Origin: Sulfurovum sp. UBA7648
GTDB lineage: Bacteria > Campylobacterota > Campylobacteria > Campylobacterales > Sulfurovaceae
Assembly: GCA_002483605.1 (NCBI GenBank)
Contig: DLIG01000019.1
Span: forward strand, 1-62,405
Direction: 5' to 3'
DNA: 62,405 nt
The stretch's first letter is position 1; each line of letters begins with the position of its first letter. Under the pieces are notes generated by a model. The model ran no database searches and was not told where the DNA came from. It was given only the letters and a program-made list of their open reading frames with translations. Position numbers and translations under genes: made by a program. This document shows, piece after piece, positions 1 to 5,757 of this stretch.

Positions 1-172
1 GTGCGGATCGGATAAACGCTGAAAGCATCTAAGCGTGAAGCCGGCCTCAAGATAAGATATCCCACTGAGTAATCAGGTAAGGTCCCATGAAGACTACATG
101 GTTGATAGGCTGGGTGTGTAAGTGATGAAAGTCATTTAGCTGACCAGTACTAATAGATCATTCGTTTTTATA
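1..172 (+). rRNA. 23S ribosomal RNA, 3' end (partial)
   Basis: This is the last part of domain VI of 23S rRNA, cut by the window start. The conserved stretch GCTGAAAGCATCTAAGC is at about 18-35, and the end GTTGATAGGC-GGGTGTGTAAG is at about 102-123 followed by CCAGTACTAAT at 145-155, as in all bacterial 23S genes. The exact mature 3' end near 165-172 cannot be fixed by eye. The spacer to the 5S gene (about 173-314) holds no tRNA that I can recognise. Confidence 0.96.
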
Positions 173-314
173 GTATTCAACATAAGGTACTACCTTATTA
201 AGTGCAATGAAATCATTAAATTGTAACTCAACATTGCATAGACTCTTAACCATGTTAAGTTTCTCCTTCTCAATGCAGAGAGAATCAAGCACACCAAGGT
301 GTATTTGCTTCTCT

Positions 315-431
315 TTGTGGTGGGGCTAGAGGGAGGGTCACACCCAGCTCCATACCGAACCTGGAAGTTAAGCCTCCCATCGCCGATGATACTATACCTG
401 TCTGGTATGGGAAAGTAGGTCGCTGCCACAT
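315..431 (+). rRNA. 5S ribosomal RNA
   Basis: The closing helix is UGUGG at 316-320 paired with CCACA at 426-430. Between them are the usual 5S blocks, GGGTCACACCC-GCTCCATACCGAAC and GGAAGTTAAGCC, and the length is about 117 nt. It follows the 23S end by about 140 nt in the order normal for an rrn operon. I see no clear GC-rich terminator hairpin behind it, only a T-rich stretch at about 441-470, so read-through into the cassettes downstream is possible. Confidence 0.95.
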
Positions 432-531
432 TGAGAATAACTTCTTTATTATTATTTTTCCATATCTTTTTTATTATTGTTATTGTTATTTTAAATATAC
501 TACATATCTAATGTATGTTATTTGTTTATTT

Positions 532-1284
532 TTAGGCTATCTTATATATAATCTATGTTGAATAAATAGTTAACCTTCAAAGGAAAAATAATTGGAAATT
601 TCAGAACTTGGTCCGTGGATATCTGCTGCCAAAGATTCACTTGTAGGTATATCAGCTGTAACTGCTACTATATTTGCATACTTAGGATTAAGCGCATGGA
701 GAAAAGAACTCAAAGGAAAAGCAGAATATCAACTAGCAAAAGATGTGTTGAAATCAGTATATAAAGTACGAGGAGCTTTTAAACATGTTAGAAATCCTGC
801 TATATATCAATATGAATATCCAGAAGACATGATCGATCATCATGGACATTTAAAGCGTGAATGCAACTATGAAGGTACAGCACATGCCTACGAAAAACGA
901 TGGGAAATTATGCATGCTGCATTTAAAGAACTTGAAGAACATCACTTGAATGCACAAGTTGAATGGGGCTCAAAGTTTCAAGACGTCATAACCGGACTTC
1001 GATCTTGTAGAGTAAAGCTTCATATTGTAATTCAACAAATGCTTGAACGGAAAAAAGGTCTGGAATTTAATCAGGCTACTACACCAGAAGAAAGAGCCGA
1101 GGAAAGATCTGTTTTGTATTATGGTGGTGAAGATTCTGAATATGACAAGTTTACTCCAGAAGTCAATGAAGCTATTGATAAATTTGAAAAATGGTTGCGA
1201 CCATATGTAAGCAAAAAGGCCTAACAAATCAAAGGAGACCAATCAAAAACCCGCGGGCGGCTTTTTGATTGCTCATTTTAAACG
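532..1284 (+). mobile_element. Integron gene cassette 1 (promoter-poor mobile cassette)
   Basis: The cassette starts with TTAGGC (532-537) and ends inside an attC whose R'' core is GCCTAAC (1219-1225). TTAGGC is the exact complement of GCCTAA, which is what a cassette circle must show because its two ends form one attC. The crossover at the right is between G1284 and T1285. The base left of the cassette is T531 rather than the G expected for an attI or attC neighbour, so the left border is non-canonical. It holds one gene. A TATAAT at 547-552 could serve as a weak internal -10. Confidence 0.8.
592..1224 (+). CDS. Hypothetical cassette-encoded protein with one N-terminal membrane helix
   Basis: The product is 210 aa and starts at TTG (592), chosen because AAAGGA lies 7-8 nt upstream and no better in-frame start exists. 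Residues about 15-35 form one hydrophobic helix. The rest is charged, helix-rich and probably cytoplasmic, with His/Glu-rich segments around residues 80-125. No catalytic motif is recognisable. It is the only gene of integron cassette 1, and its stop codon lies within the attC core GCCTAAC, a tight packing typical of cassette genes. Function is unknown. Many cassette genes encode defence or toxin-antitoxin functions, but nothing in the sequence proves either here. Confidence 0.75.
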   Translation: MEISELGPWISAAKDSLVGISAVTATIFAYLGLSAWRKELKGKAEYQLAKDVLKSVYKVRGAFKHVRNPAIYQYEYPEDMIDHHGHLKRECNYEGTAHAYEKRWEIMHAAFKELEEHHLNAQVEWGSKFQDVITGLRSCRVKLHIVIQQMLERKKGLEFNQATTPEERAEERSVLYYGGEDSEYDKFTPEVNEAIDKFEKWLRPYVSKKA

Positions 1285-1290
1285 TTATAC
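1219..1290 (+). other. attC recombination site 1 (59-base element)
   Basis: The site is about 72 bp. The R'' core is GCCTAAC at 1219-1225 and the R' core is GTTATAC at 1284-1290. Between them CAATCAAAAA (1240-1249) pairs with TTTTTGATTG (1262-1271), making the imperfect hairpin that an integron integrase recognises as single-stranded DNA. The opening TAACAAATCA and the closing TTTTAAACGTTA match the classical attC layout. R' and R'' are not complementary here because R' belongs to the next cassette. Confidence 0.88.
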
Positions 1291-2341
1291 ATAAAGGAGC
1301 AGTATGAGAGCATTAGCTTTTATAGACTTGTTGGGTTTTAGTCAAATGGTCACGAAAGATTATGACCAGTCAAAAAATATTTTAAATGATTTTTATAATT
1401 TGACATTTGACATTATTAAAAATAAACCTGATGTTGAAGGAGATCTATTTTCAGATAGTTTATTAGCACACTCTTCAGATCCTGCTTTATTACTAAATAC
1501 CTTATCAAAAATATATAGGGAATGTCTTAGAAAAAACAATTCGTATAGAGAAGAAGACTTATCAAGCTTTTTTCTTTTACCGCGTGGTGGAATATCTTTT
1601 GGTGTAGTAGATATTCAAAGTCGTACAGAAGCTCCAAATTTAGCAAAAAATTTTATTGTTAGTCCAGCTTTAGTTCATTCAGCAAAAATGGAAAGCCAAA
1701 TAAAAGGAAGTCGATTACTTGTTGCTGATACAGACAACAATACTAGACCTATTTTTAACTGGAATAGTGATGTAAAAAGTGTACTTTATGAAAATGCAAC
1801 ATTTACTTTTTGGAATGAATATAAGTACTCTGATGCTCTGTGGTTTTTAGACTTATCAAAAGGACATGATGAACAAAAACAAGAAGTAAATGAGCTTATT
1901 GATATATCTATTAAATTAATTCGTGCCAATTCTAGAAGCAGTAGCAAGGTACTAGAACAACATTTACAAACATTGAGAATTGGACTACTAAGTTATAGCA
2001 AGTTCTTATCTCCCAATACTAATCCCATTCTAACTAGAATAATAGAAGAGTTTGAAGATGATAAATATTGGCTTGTATGGCTCACTTTATTTGAAATGGT
2101 AATGCAATCTCCTGATAAATGGGCTTTCTCTTCTAATGAGGAATTGATTAATTTTTATAAAAACATTAGTTTAAAAAAGTCTTGGGCAAATGTCATTAAA
2201 GAAATTAACACACCAAGAAATGAATATTTAAGAGATTTACTTAATACTTTTGTTCAAGAGTTATCTACTTGAAAAAATGTATAACAAATCAGTGGAGCTA
2301 ACAAATTACCCTGCGGGCAACTTGTTGGCCCATTTTAAACG
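1285..2341 (+). mobile_element. Integron gene cassette 2
   Basis: The cassette begins TTATAC (1285-1290) and ends in an attC with R'' core GTATAAC (2279-2285). The two are perfectly complementary, so the unit would form a proper attC after circularisation and looks structurally intact. It is 1057 bp, carries a single gene, and leaves only 14 nt between the cassette start and the AAAGGAG ribosome binding site of that gene. Expression would therefore have to come from outside the cassette. Confidence 0.88.
1304..2272 (+). CDS. Cassette-encoded protein with nucleotide-cyclase-like N-terminal motifs
   Basis: The product is 322 aa; ATG 1304 follows AAAGGAGC at 1294-1300. The N-terminal half resembles a class III cyclase/homology-domain fold: FIDLLGF with Asp8 at the end of strand 1, FSDSLL with Asp51, RGGISFG at 94-100, and a helix around 120-132 (PALVHSAKMES) that fits the usual A-x-LE helix. 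Asp8 and Asp51 would be the two metal-binding acids. The C-terminal half (about 190-322) is helical and unknown. The cyclase reading is inference from motif order. Cyclase-fold proteins occur in antiphage signalling (Pycsar), but no partner effector is encoded next to it, so a defence role is unproven. Confidence 0.7.
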   Translation: MRALAFIDLLGFSQMVTKDYDQSKNILNDFYNLTFDIIKNKPDVEGDLFSDSLLAHSSDPALLLNTLSKIYRECLRKNNSYREEDLSSFFLLPRGGISFGVVDIQSRTEAPNLAKNFIVSPALVHSAKMESQIKGSRLLVADTDNNTRPIFNWNSDVKSVLYENATFTFWNEYKYSDALWFLDLSKGHDEQKQEVNELIDISIKLIRANSRSSSKVLEQHLQTLRIGLLSYSKFLSPNTNPILTRIIEEFEDDKYWLVWLTLFEMVMQSPDKWAFSSNEELINFYKNISLKKSWANVIKEINTPRNEYLRDLLNTFVQELST

Positions 2342-2347
2342 TTAGAT
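2279..2347 (+). other. attC recombination site 2
   Basis: The site is about 69 bp. R'' GTATAAC is at 2279-2285 and R' GTTAGAT at 2341-2347. The arms GCTAACAA and TTGTTGGC, with inner CCC-TGC-GGG, give an imperfect hairpin with the extra-helical positions expected of attC. R' should start a third cassette (TTAGAT at 2342), but I find no matching R'' (ATCTAAC) before cbpA, so any third cassette has lost its end. Confidence 0.88.
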
Positions 2348-2428
2348 AACTAGGAAAATATGGAAAATCAAAATATTAGACACAAAGACACAGGGGTCAG
2401 GTAACAATGACAACCCTATATTTTCTCC

Positions 2429-2453
2429 CATTCCCATCGTCTCGATGGGAATG
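2429..2453. repeat. REP-like palindrome, copy 1
   Basis: An 11-bp stem, CATTCCCATCG, pairs with CGATGGGAATG across a 3-nt loop. It lies just behind the stop codon of the transposase remnant, the place where REP sequences usually flank REP-associated tyrosine transposase genes. The same palindrome recurs at 2588-2614. Confidence 0.8.
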
Positions 2454-2461
2454 CATACTCA

Positions 2462-2587
2462 TCACCAAAATCTATCGATCTCTATAAGTCCCCCAATTCC
2501 ATCATAATCTCTGGCGCTTGAATATCTCCAATGTTTTGCTTCGTCAATATATCCTCTTTTGACAGGATTTTGATGGATATAATTCTC
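2462..2587 (-). pseudogene. C-terminal remnant of a REP-associated tyrosine transposase (IS200-like)
   Basis: On the minus strand about 40 codons encode the typical end of this family: YIHQNPVKRGYI, then HWRYSSARDY and GLIEIDRFW before the stop at 2462-2464. The N-terminal part, including the HUH catalytic histidines and the tyrosine, is missing. Upstream, the frame simply runs through the REP palindrome at 2588-2614, which would encode unrelated residues. The DNA on its other side (about 2388-2427, CACAGGGGTCAGGT) resembles the end region of such elements. It has cut off whatever cassette followed attC site 2. Confidence 0.75.
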
Positions 2588-2614
2588 CCATTCCCATCGT
2601 CCCGATGGGAATGG
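2588..2614. repeat. REP-like palindrome, copy 2
   Basis: A 12-bp stem, CCATTCCCATCG, pairs with CGATGGGAATGG across a 3-nt loop. It is the same palindrome as at 2429-2453 in the same orientation. The two copies bracket the transposase remnant. Confidence 0.8.
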
Positions 2615-2626
2615 ACTAAAGACTGG

Positions 2627-2646
2627 ATTCCTGCCTTCGCAGGAAT
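2627..2646. repeat. Second type of palindromic extragenic repeat
   Basis: ATTCCTGC and GCAGGAAT form an 8-bp stem around CTTC, inside a longer unit GGATTCCTGCCTTCGCAGGA followed by ATGACG. This resembles the widespread mobile extragenic palindromes found in many proteobacterial genomes. A related degenerate unit lies at 8901-8930. Confidence 0.65.
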
Positions 2647-2679
2647 GACGATATAGAACAATATTTTGCTTAAACTTGA

Positions 2680-2709
2680 TTGACAATGGCTAAAGATTTT
2701 TGATATAAT
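2680..2709 (+). promoter_or_regulatory. Sigma-70 type promoter of cbpA-hspR
   Basis: The -35 TTGACA (2680-2685) is separated by 18 bp from TATAAT (2704-2709), both perfect matches to consensus. CTTGATT at 2675-2681 resembles one half of the HAIR element (CTTGAGT-N7-ACTCAAG) bound by HspR, but the second half is absent. Autoregulation by HspR is therefore plausible from family knowledge and not demonstrated here. Confidence 0.75.
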
Positions 2710-2743
2710 TTGGTTAATTATTCTTAAATATTAAGGCCCTTAG

Positions 2744-3604
2744 ATGTCAAAAAGTTTATATGAGACACTTGAAGTCAGTGAAAATGCTAGCGCTGAAGAG
2801 ATTAAAAAATCATATCGTAAATTAGCACGCAAATATCATCCTGATATCAACAAAGATCCCGAAGCACAAAACAAATTCAAAGAGATAAATGCTGCATATG
2901 AAGTATTGAGCGACGCAGAAAAAAAAGCGCAATATGACCAATATGGCGATCAAATGTTCGGCGGACAAAATTTCCATGATTTTGCTAGCAGGCAGGGTGC
3001 AAATATAGATATTGAAGAACTGCTTAGAGGTATGTTTGGAGGCGGCAGAAGTGCTGGCGGCTTTGGAGGTTTTAGCGGTTTTGGCGGCTTTGGCGGCTTT
3101 GGAGGAGGTATCGATCTGGATATCCAAACTAAAATAACTATACCTTTTATCACTTCTATTTTGGGTGGCAAACATATGGTAAGCAGCAGCGGGCAAAGTT
3201 TTGATGTTAAGATACCAGGCGGTATAAAAAGCGGAGAAACTCTCAGAGTAAAAGGCAAAGGTAAACGCAGCGGCTCCCAAGCAGGTGATTTGCTTATAAA
3301 AATCGATGTTGCACAATCAAATGAATATGAACGCAAAGGAGATGATCTATATAAGACTTTTGATCTGCCGCTCAAAGAAGCGCTTTTTGGAGGTGCTGTT
3401 GATGTTGACACGCCGGAAAAAACAGTCTCTTTGAAAGTTCCCCAAAATACAAAAAATGGCCAAAAATTTAGACTCAAAGGCAAAGGTGTGGTTGATAGAA
3501 AAACCGCATTGAGAGGTGACTTGTATTTGATCGCAAATGTTATTTTGCCAAATATAGATTCTTTGGATGATGACTTGAAAAAAGCACTCCAAGAAAAACT
3601 ATAA
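2744..3604 (+). CDS. cbpA: DnaJ-class co-chaperone CbpA
   Basis: The protein is 286 aa and stimulates DnaK ATPase in protein folding. Residues 4-68 are a J domain with the HPD motif at about 32-34 (YHPD). A Gly/Phe-rich linker (about 85-122) follows, with repeated GGFGGF units, then two C-terminal substrate-binding beta domains. The Cys-rich zinc-finger region of true DnaJ is absent, which places it in the CbpA group. The gene sits 12 bp before hspR and shares its promoter, an arrangement conserved in Helicobacter and Campylobacter, where HspR represses the operon. Confidence 0.95.
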   Translation: MSKSLYETLEVSENASAEEIKKSYRKLARKYHPDINKDPEAQNKFKEINAAYEVLSDAEKKAQYDQYGDQMFGGQNFHDFASRQGANIDIEELLRGMFGGGRSAGGFGGFSGFGGFGGFGGGIDLDIQTKITIPFITSILGGKHMVSSSGQSFDVKIPGGIKSGETLRVKGKGKRSGSQAGDLLIKIDVAQSNEYERKGDDLYKTFDLPLKEALFGGAVDVDTPEKTVSLKVPQNTKNGQKFRLKGKGVVDRKTALRGDLYLIANVILPNIDSLDDDLKKALQEKL

Positions 3605-3616
3605 GGAGTATGAATT

Positions 3617-3988
3617 ATGCATAGTTATGATGAACCGGTATATTTGATATCTATTGTTGCTAATATTTTAAATATTCATCCGCAGACTCTTAGACAATAT
3701 GAAAGAGAGGGTTTACTGGAGCCTTCTCGCACACAAGGCAAGATGCGTCTATATTCACGCAGAGATATTGACAGAATGAAGCTTATTTTACGTCTAACGC
3801 GTCAAATGGGTGTCAATTTGGCAGGTGTCGATATAGTACTGCAGTTAAAAGAGCAGCTCGATAGCGCAAAAGAAGAAATTGCCAAATTACGAGAAGAGCT
3901 AAGCAAAGTAAACAGACAGGGTTCTGTCCATACAAGCAAAGCAATAGTGCCAAAAAACAGTTATGATATTATAATATTCGAAGAATAA
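3617..3988 (+). CDS. hspR: Heat-shock repressor HspR, MerR family
   Basis: The protein is 123 aa. Residues about 10-78 are a MerR-type winged helix: YLISIVANILNIHPQTLRQYE is the HTH, followed by REGLLEPSRT and YSRRDIDRMK. The C-terminal third is a coiled coil (QLKEQLDSAKEEIAKLREEL). HspR represses chaperone genes by binding inverted repeats upstream of them. The AAGGAG ribosome binding site at 3603-3608 precedes the ATG. The gene is second in the cbpA operon, and transcription ends at the strong hairpin directly after the stop. Confidence 0.94.
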   Translation: MHSYDEPVYLISIVANILNIHPQTLRQYEREGLLEPSRTQGKMRLYSRRDIDRMKLILRLTRQMGVNLAGVDIVLQLKEQLDSAKEEIAKLREELSKVNRQGSVHTSKAIVPKNSYDIIIFEE

Positions 3989-4028
3989 ATTGTATAACTA
4001 TATTGCAGCAGCAATATAGTTATACAAT
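3989..4028. terminator. Long perfect hairpin between convergent genes (bidirectional terminator)
   Basis: An 18-bp perfect stem runs from 3989-4006 to 4011-4028 with loop AGCA, starting right after the hspR stop codon and ending 4 bp before the stop codon of the convergent lipoprotein gene. The stem is AT-rich and flanked by A/T-rich DNA on both sides, as expected for a shared terminator. Confidence 0.8.
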
Positions 4029-4032
4029 AATA

Positions 4033-4440
4033 TTATTTACCCGGTTCATCTGCTATGCAGTTATTGCCTTTTGAACCCCATTTGACAATTTTGCCTGACT
4101 TATTGGTTTCTATGAATAATGTGCAGCTTCGGACTATAACATCAGGTTCATAAAACCCATAACCCATAGGAAAACCTCCAAAATATCCTCCTCTTCCAAA
4201 ATATCCAAAACCTATCGGTGATCCATGGTATATATATCTAGTACTCTTATTGTATACATAAACTTTGTTGCCGTTTGGTATTTCATATGAGTCATCAGGA
4301 TACCCTGACCGGGCTATATAGTCATTGATATTTTTGCCTATCCATTCATTATGCTGCTTTACAAAATTTTCATTTGTCGCACATCCGCTTAAAATCATGG
4401 AACTTATTATAATTAGAGAAAAAAATACGATCTTTTTCAT
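4033..4440 (-). CDS. Small lipoprotein, glycine/aromatic-rich
   Basis: The product is 135 aa. Start ATG 4440 is chosen over an upstream in-frame ATG at 4470 because AAAGGAGAACAAATG gives a good ribosome binding site and a clean signal peptide, MKKIVFFSLIIISSMILSGC, with lipobox LSGC and lipid-anchored Cys20. The mature part has WIGKNINDYIARSGYPDDSYEIPNG, which recalls small outer-membrane lipoproteins of the SmpA/BamE-like kind, and a Gly/Tyr/Phe-rich segment at about 80-105. It is probably anchored in the envelope. Function is unknown; it is transcribed alone, convergent with hspR. Confidence 0.8.
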   Translation of the reverse strand: MKKIVFFSLIIISSMILSGCATNENFVKQHNEWIGKNINDYIARSGYPDDSYEIPNGNKVYVYNKSTRYIYHGSPIGFGYFGRGGYFGGFPMGYGFYEPDVIVRSCTLFIETNKSGKIVKWGSKGNNCIADEPGK

Positions 4441-4591
4441 TTGTTCTCCTTTGTATAATGTCAGGATCATAAATTTATTGTATCATAAAATATAATATAT
4501 CAAAAATTTTGTGTAGTAATTGTTGTAAATAATGACTTATCGCTTAAGAGGGTTTTGGCTACAATATATAATAATTTAATGTAGGATTATA

Positions 4592-5749
4592 ATGCAAAAT
4601 TTAGCTTTCTTGTCACAACTTGCTTTTTTGATAGTGTTGGCTCCTATTTTTGCAAGAATAACAAAAATCCCGATAACAGTCGTAGAGATCGCGCTTGGTA
4701 CCGTTGCAGTATGGGTGGGATATCTGGATAATGATAATGATATTTTCAAAACAATATCCAAAATAGGCTTTTTTTATCTTATGTTTTTAGCCGGATTGGA
4801 AATAGATCTGAGAAAATTTATCCACTTTAAAGATAAAATGTTTAAAAATACTTTGCTTTATTTTGGAATTTCATATGCTATTGCTTTTGGCCTTTTTGTT
4901 GTTTTTGGTTTGAATCCTGTTTATATAGTGGCTATTCCGATCCTTTCATTGGGAATGATCGTAGCTCTTATCAATGATTACGGTAAAGATCAGCACTGGC
5001 TTGAATTAGCCCTTACTATAGGAGCAATAGGTGAATTGATAAGTATTACGGCATTGGTGATCTTTGATGCTTTATTGGCCGAAGGTTTGGGGGTAGATTT
5101 TTATAAAAGCATAGCTACCTTGATCCTAATACTTATCGTTATATATTATTTCTTTAGATTTGTAGGTGTTGTACTGTGGTGGTTTCCTGAGCTCAGAAAA
5201 ATCATCATGCCCGAAAATGACAATATGGGCCAAGATATTCGCGTATCCATGGCACTATTTTTTGTATTGATCGCAGCCATGCAGTATCACGGTATAGATA
5301 TGGTCCTTGGTGCGTTTGTGGCCGGTGTTTTTGTGGGTAATTTCTTTAAGCACAAAACAGAATTGCCAGAAACCCTCAATGCAGTCGGATTTGGTTTTTT
5401 AGTACCTCTATTTTTTGTTTATGTCGGGACTACATTAGATATGGATGTGGTTTTTAAATTAGAGATCATTAAACATGCGTTATTGATCATTTCAGCTATG
5501 ATAAGTGTCAGAATGATCAGTTCATTTGTCGCATATTATAAATATTTTGGTTTTAAAGATACTGTTCTTTTTAGCTTGAGCCATTCAATGCCACTGACAT
5601 TTTTAGTAGCAATTGCTACTATTGCTATCAATACGCGTGCTATTTCTATGTATGATTATTATGCTTTTGTACTAGCGGCAATGATAGAAGGAATAGGTAT
5701 TATGATAATCATAAAATTGATTATGCATTTTTCTAGAAATAAGCGATAG
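4592..5749 (+). CDS. Kef/CPA2-type cation:proton antiporter
   Basis: The protein is 385 aa with about 11-12 hydrophobic segments across its whole length and no soluble regulatory (TrkA-N) domain. The N-terminus, with LAPIFARITKIPITVVEIALG, and the middle IAAMQYHGIDMVLGAFVAGVF are typical of the sodium/hydrogen exchanger family (CPA2/KefB type). It would exchange Na+ or K+ for H+ across the inner membrane for pH and ion homeostasis. It stands alone, convergent with valS. The ion specificity cannot be read from sequence. Confidence 0.88.
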   Translation: MQNLAFLSQLAFLIVLAPIFARITKIPITVVEIALGTVAVWVGYLDNDNDIFKTISKIGFFYLMFLAGLEIDLRKFIHFKDKMFKNTLLYFGISYAIAFGLFVVFGLNPVYIVAIPILSLGMIVALINDYGKDQHWLELALTIGAIGELISITALVIFDALLAEGLGVDFYKSIATLILILIVIYYFFRFVGVVLWWFPELRKIIMPENDNMGQDIRVSMALFFVLIAAMQYHGIDMVLGAFVAGVFVGNFFKHKTELPETLNAVGFGFLVPLFFVYVGTTLDMDVVFKLEIIKHALLIISAMISVRMISSFVAYYKYFGFKDTVLFSLSHSMPLTFLVAIATIAINTRAISMYDYYAFVLAAMIEGIGIMIIIKLIMHFSRNKR

Positions 5750-5757
5750 CTTATTTC
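5736..5757. terminator. Hairpin spanning both stop codons of convergent genes
   Basis: GAAATAAGC (5736-5744) pairs with GCTTATTTC (5749-5757) around GATA. The stem includes the TAG stop of the antiporter (5747-5749) and the TAA stop of valS (5751-5753), which are separated by one base. It is a plausible minimal bidirectional terminator, although the U tracts are short. Confidence 0.55.

Noticed and set aside
190..429. 79-codon minus-strand ORF
   Set aside because: It lies antisense across the 5S rRNA gene and the rRNA spacer and has no ribosome binding site.
2342..2743. A complete third integron cassette
   Set aside because: Its start (TTAGAT) is present but no R'' core ATCTAAC or attC hairpin follows before cbpA; a transposase remnant occupies the space.
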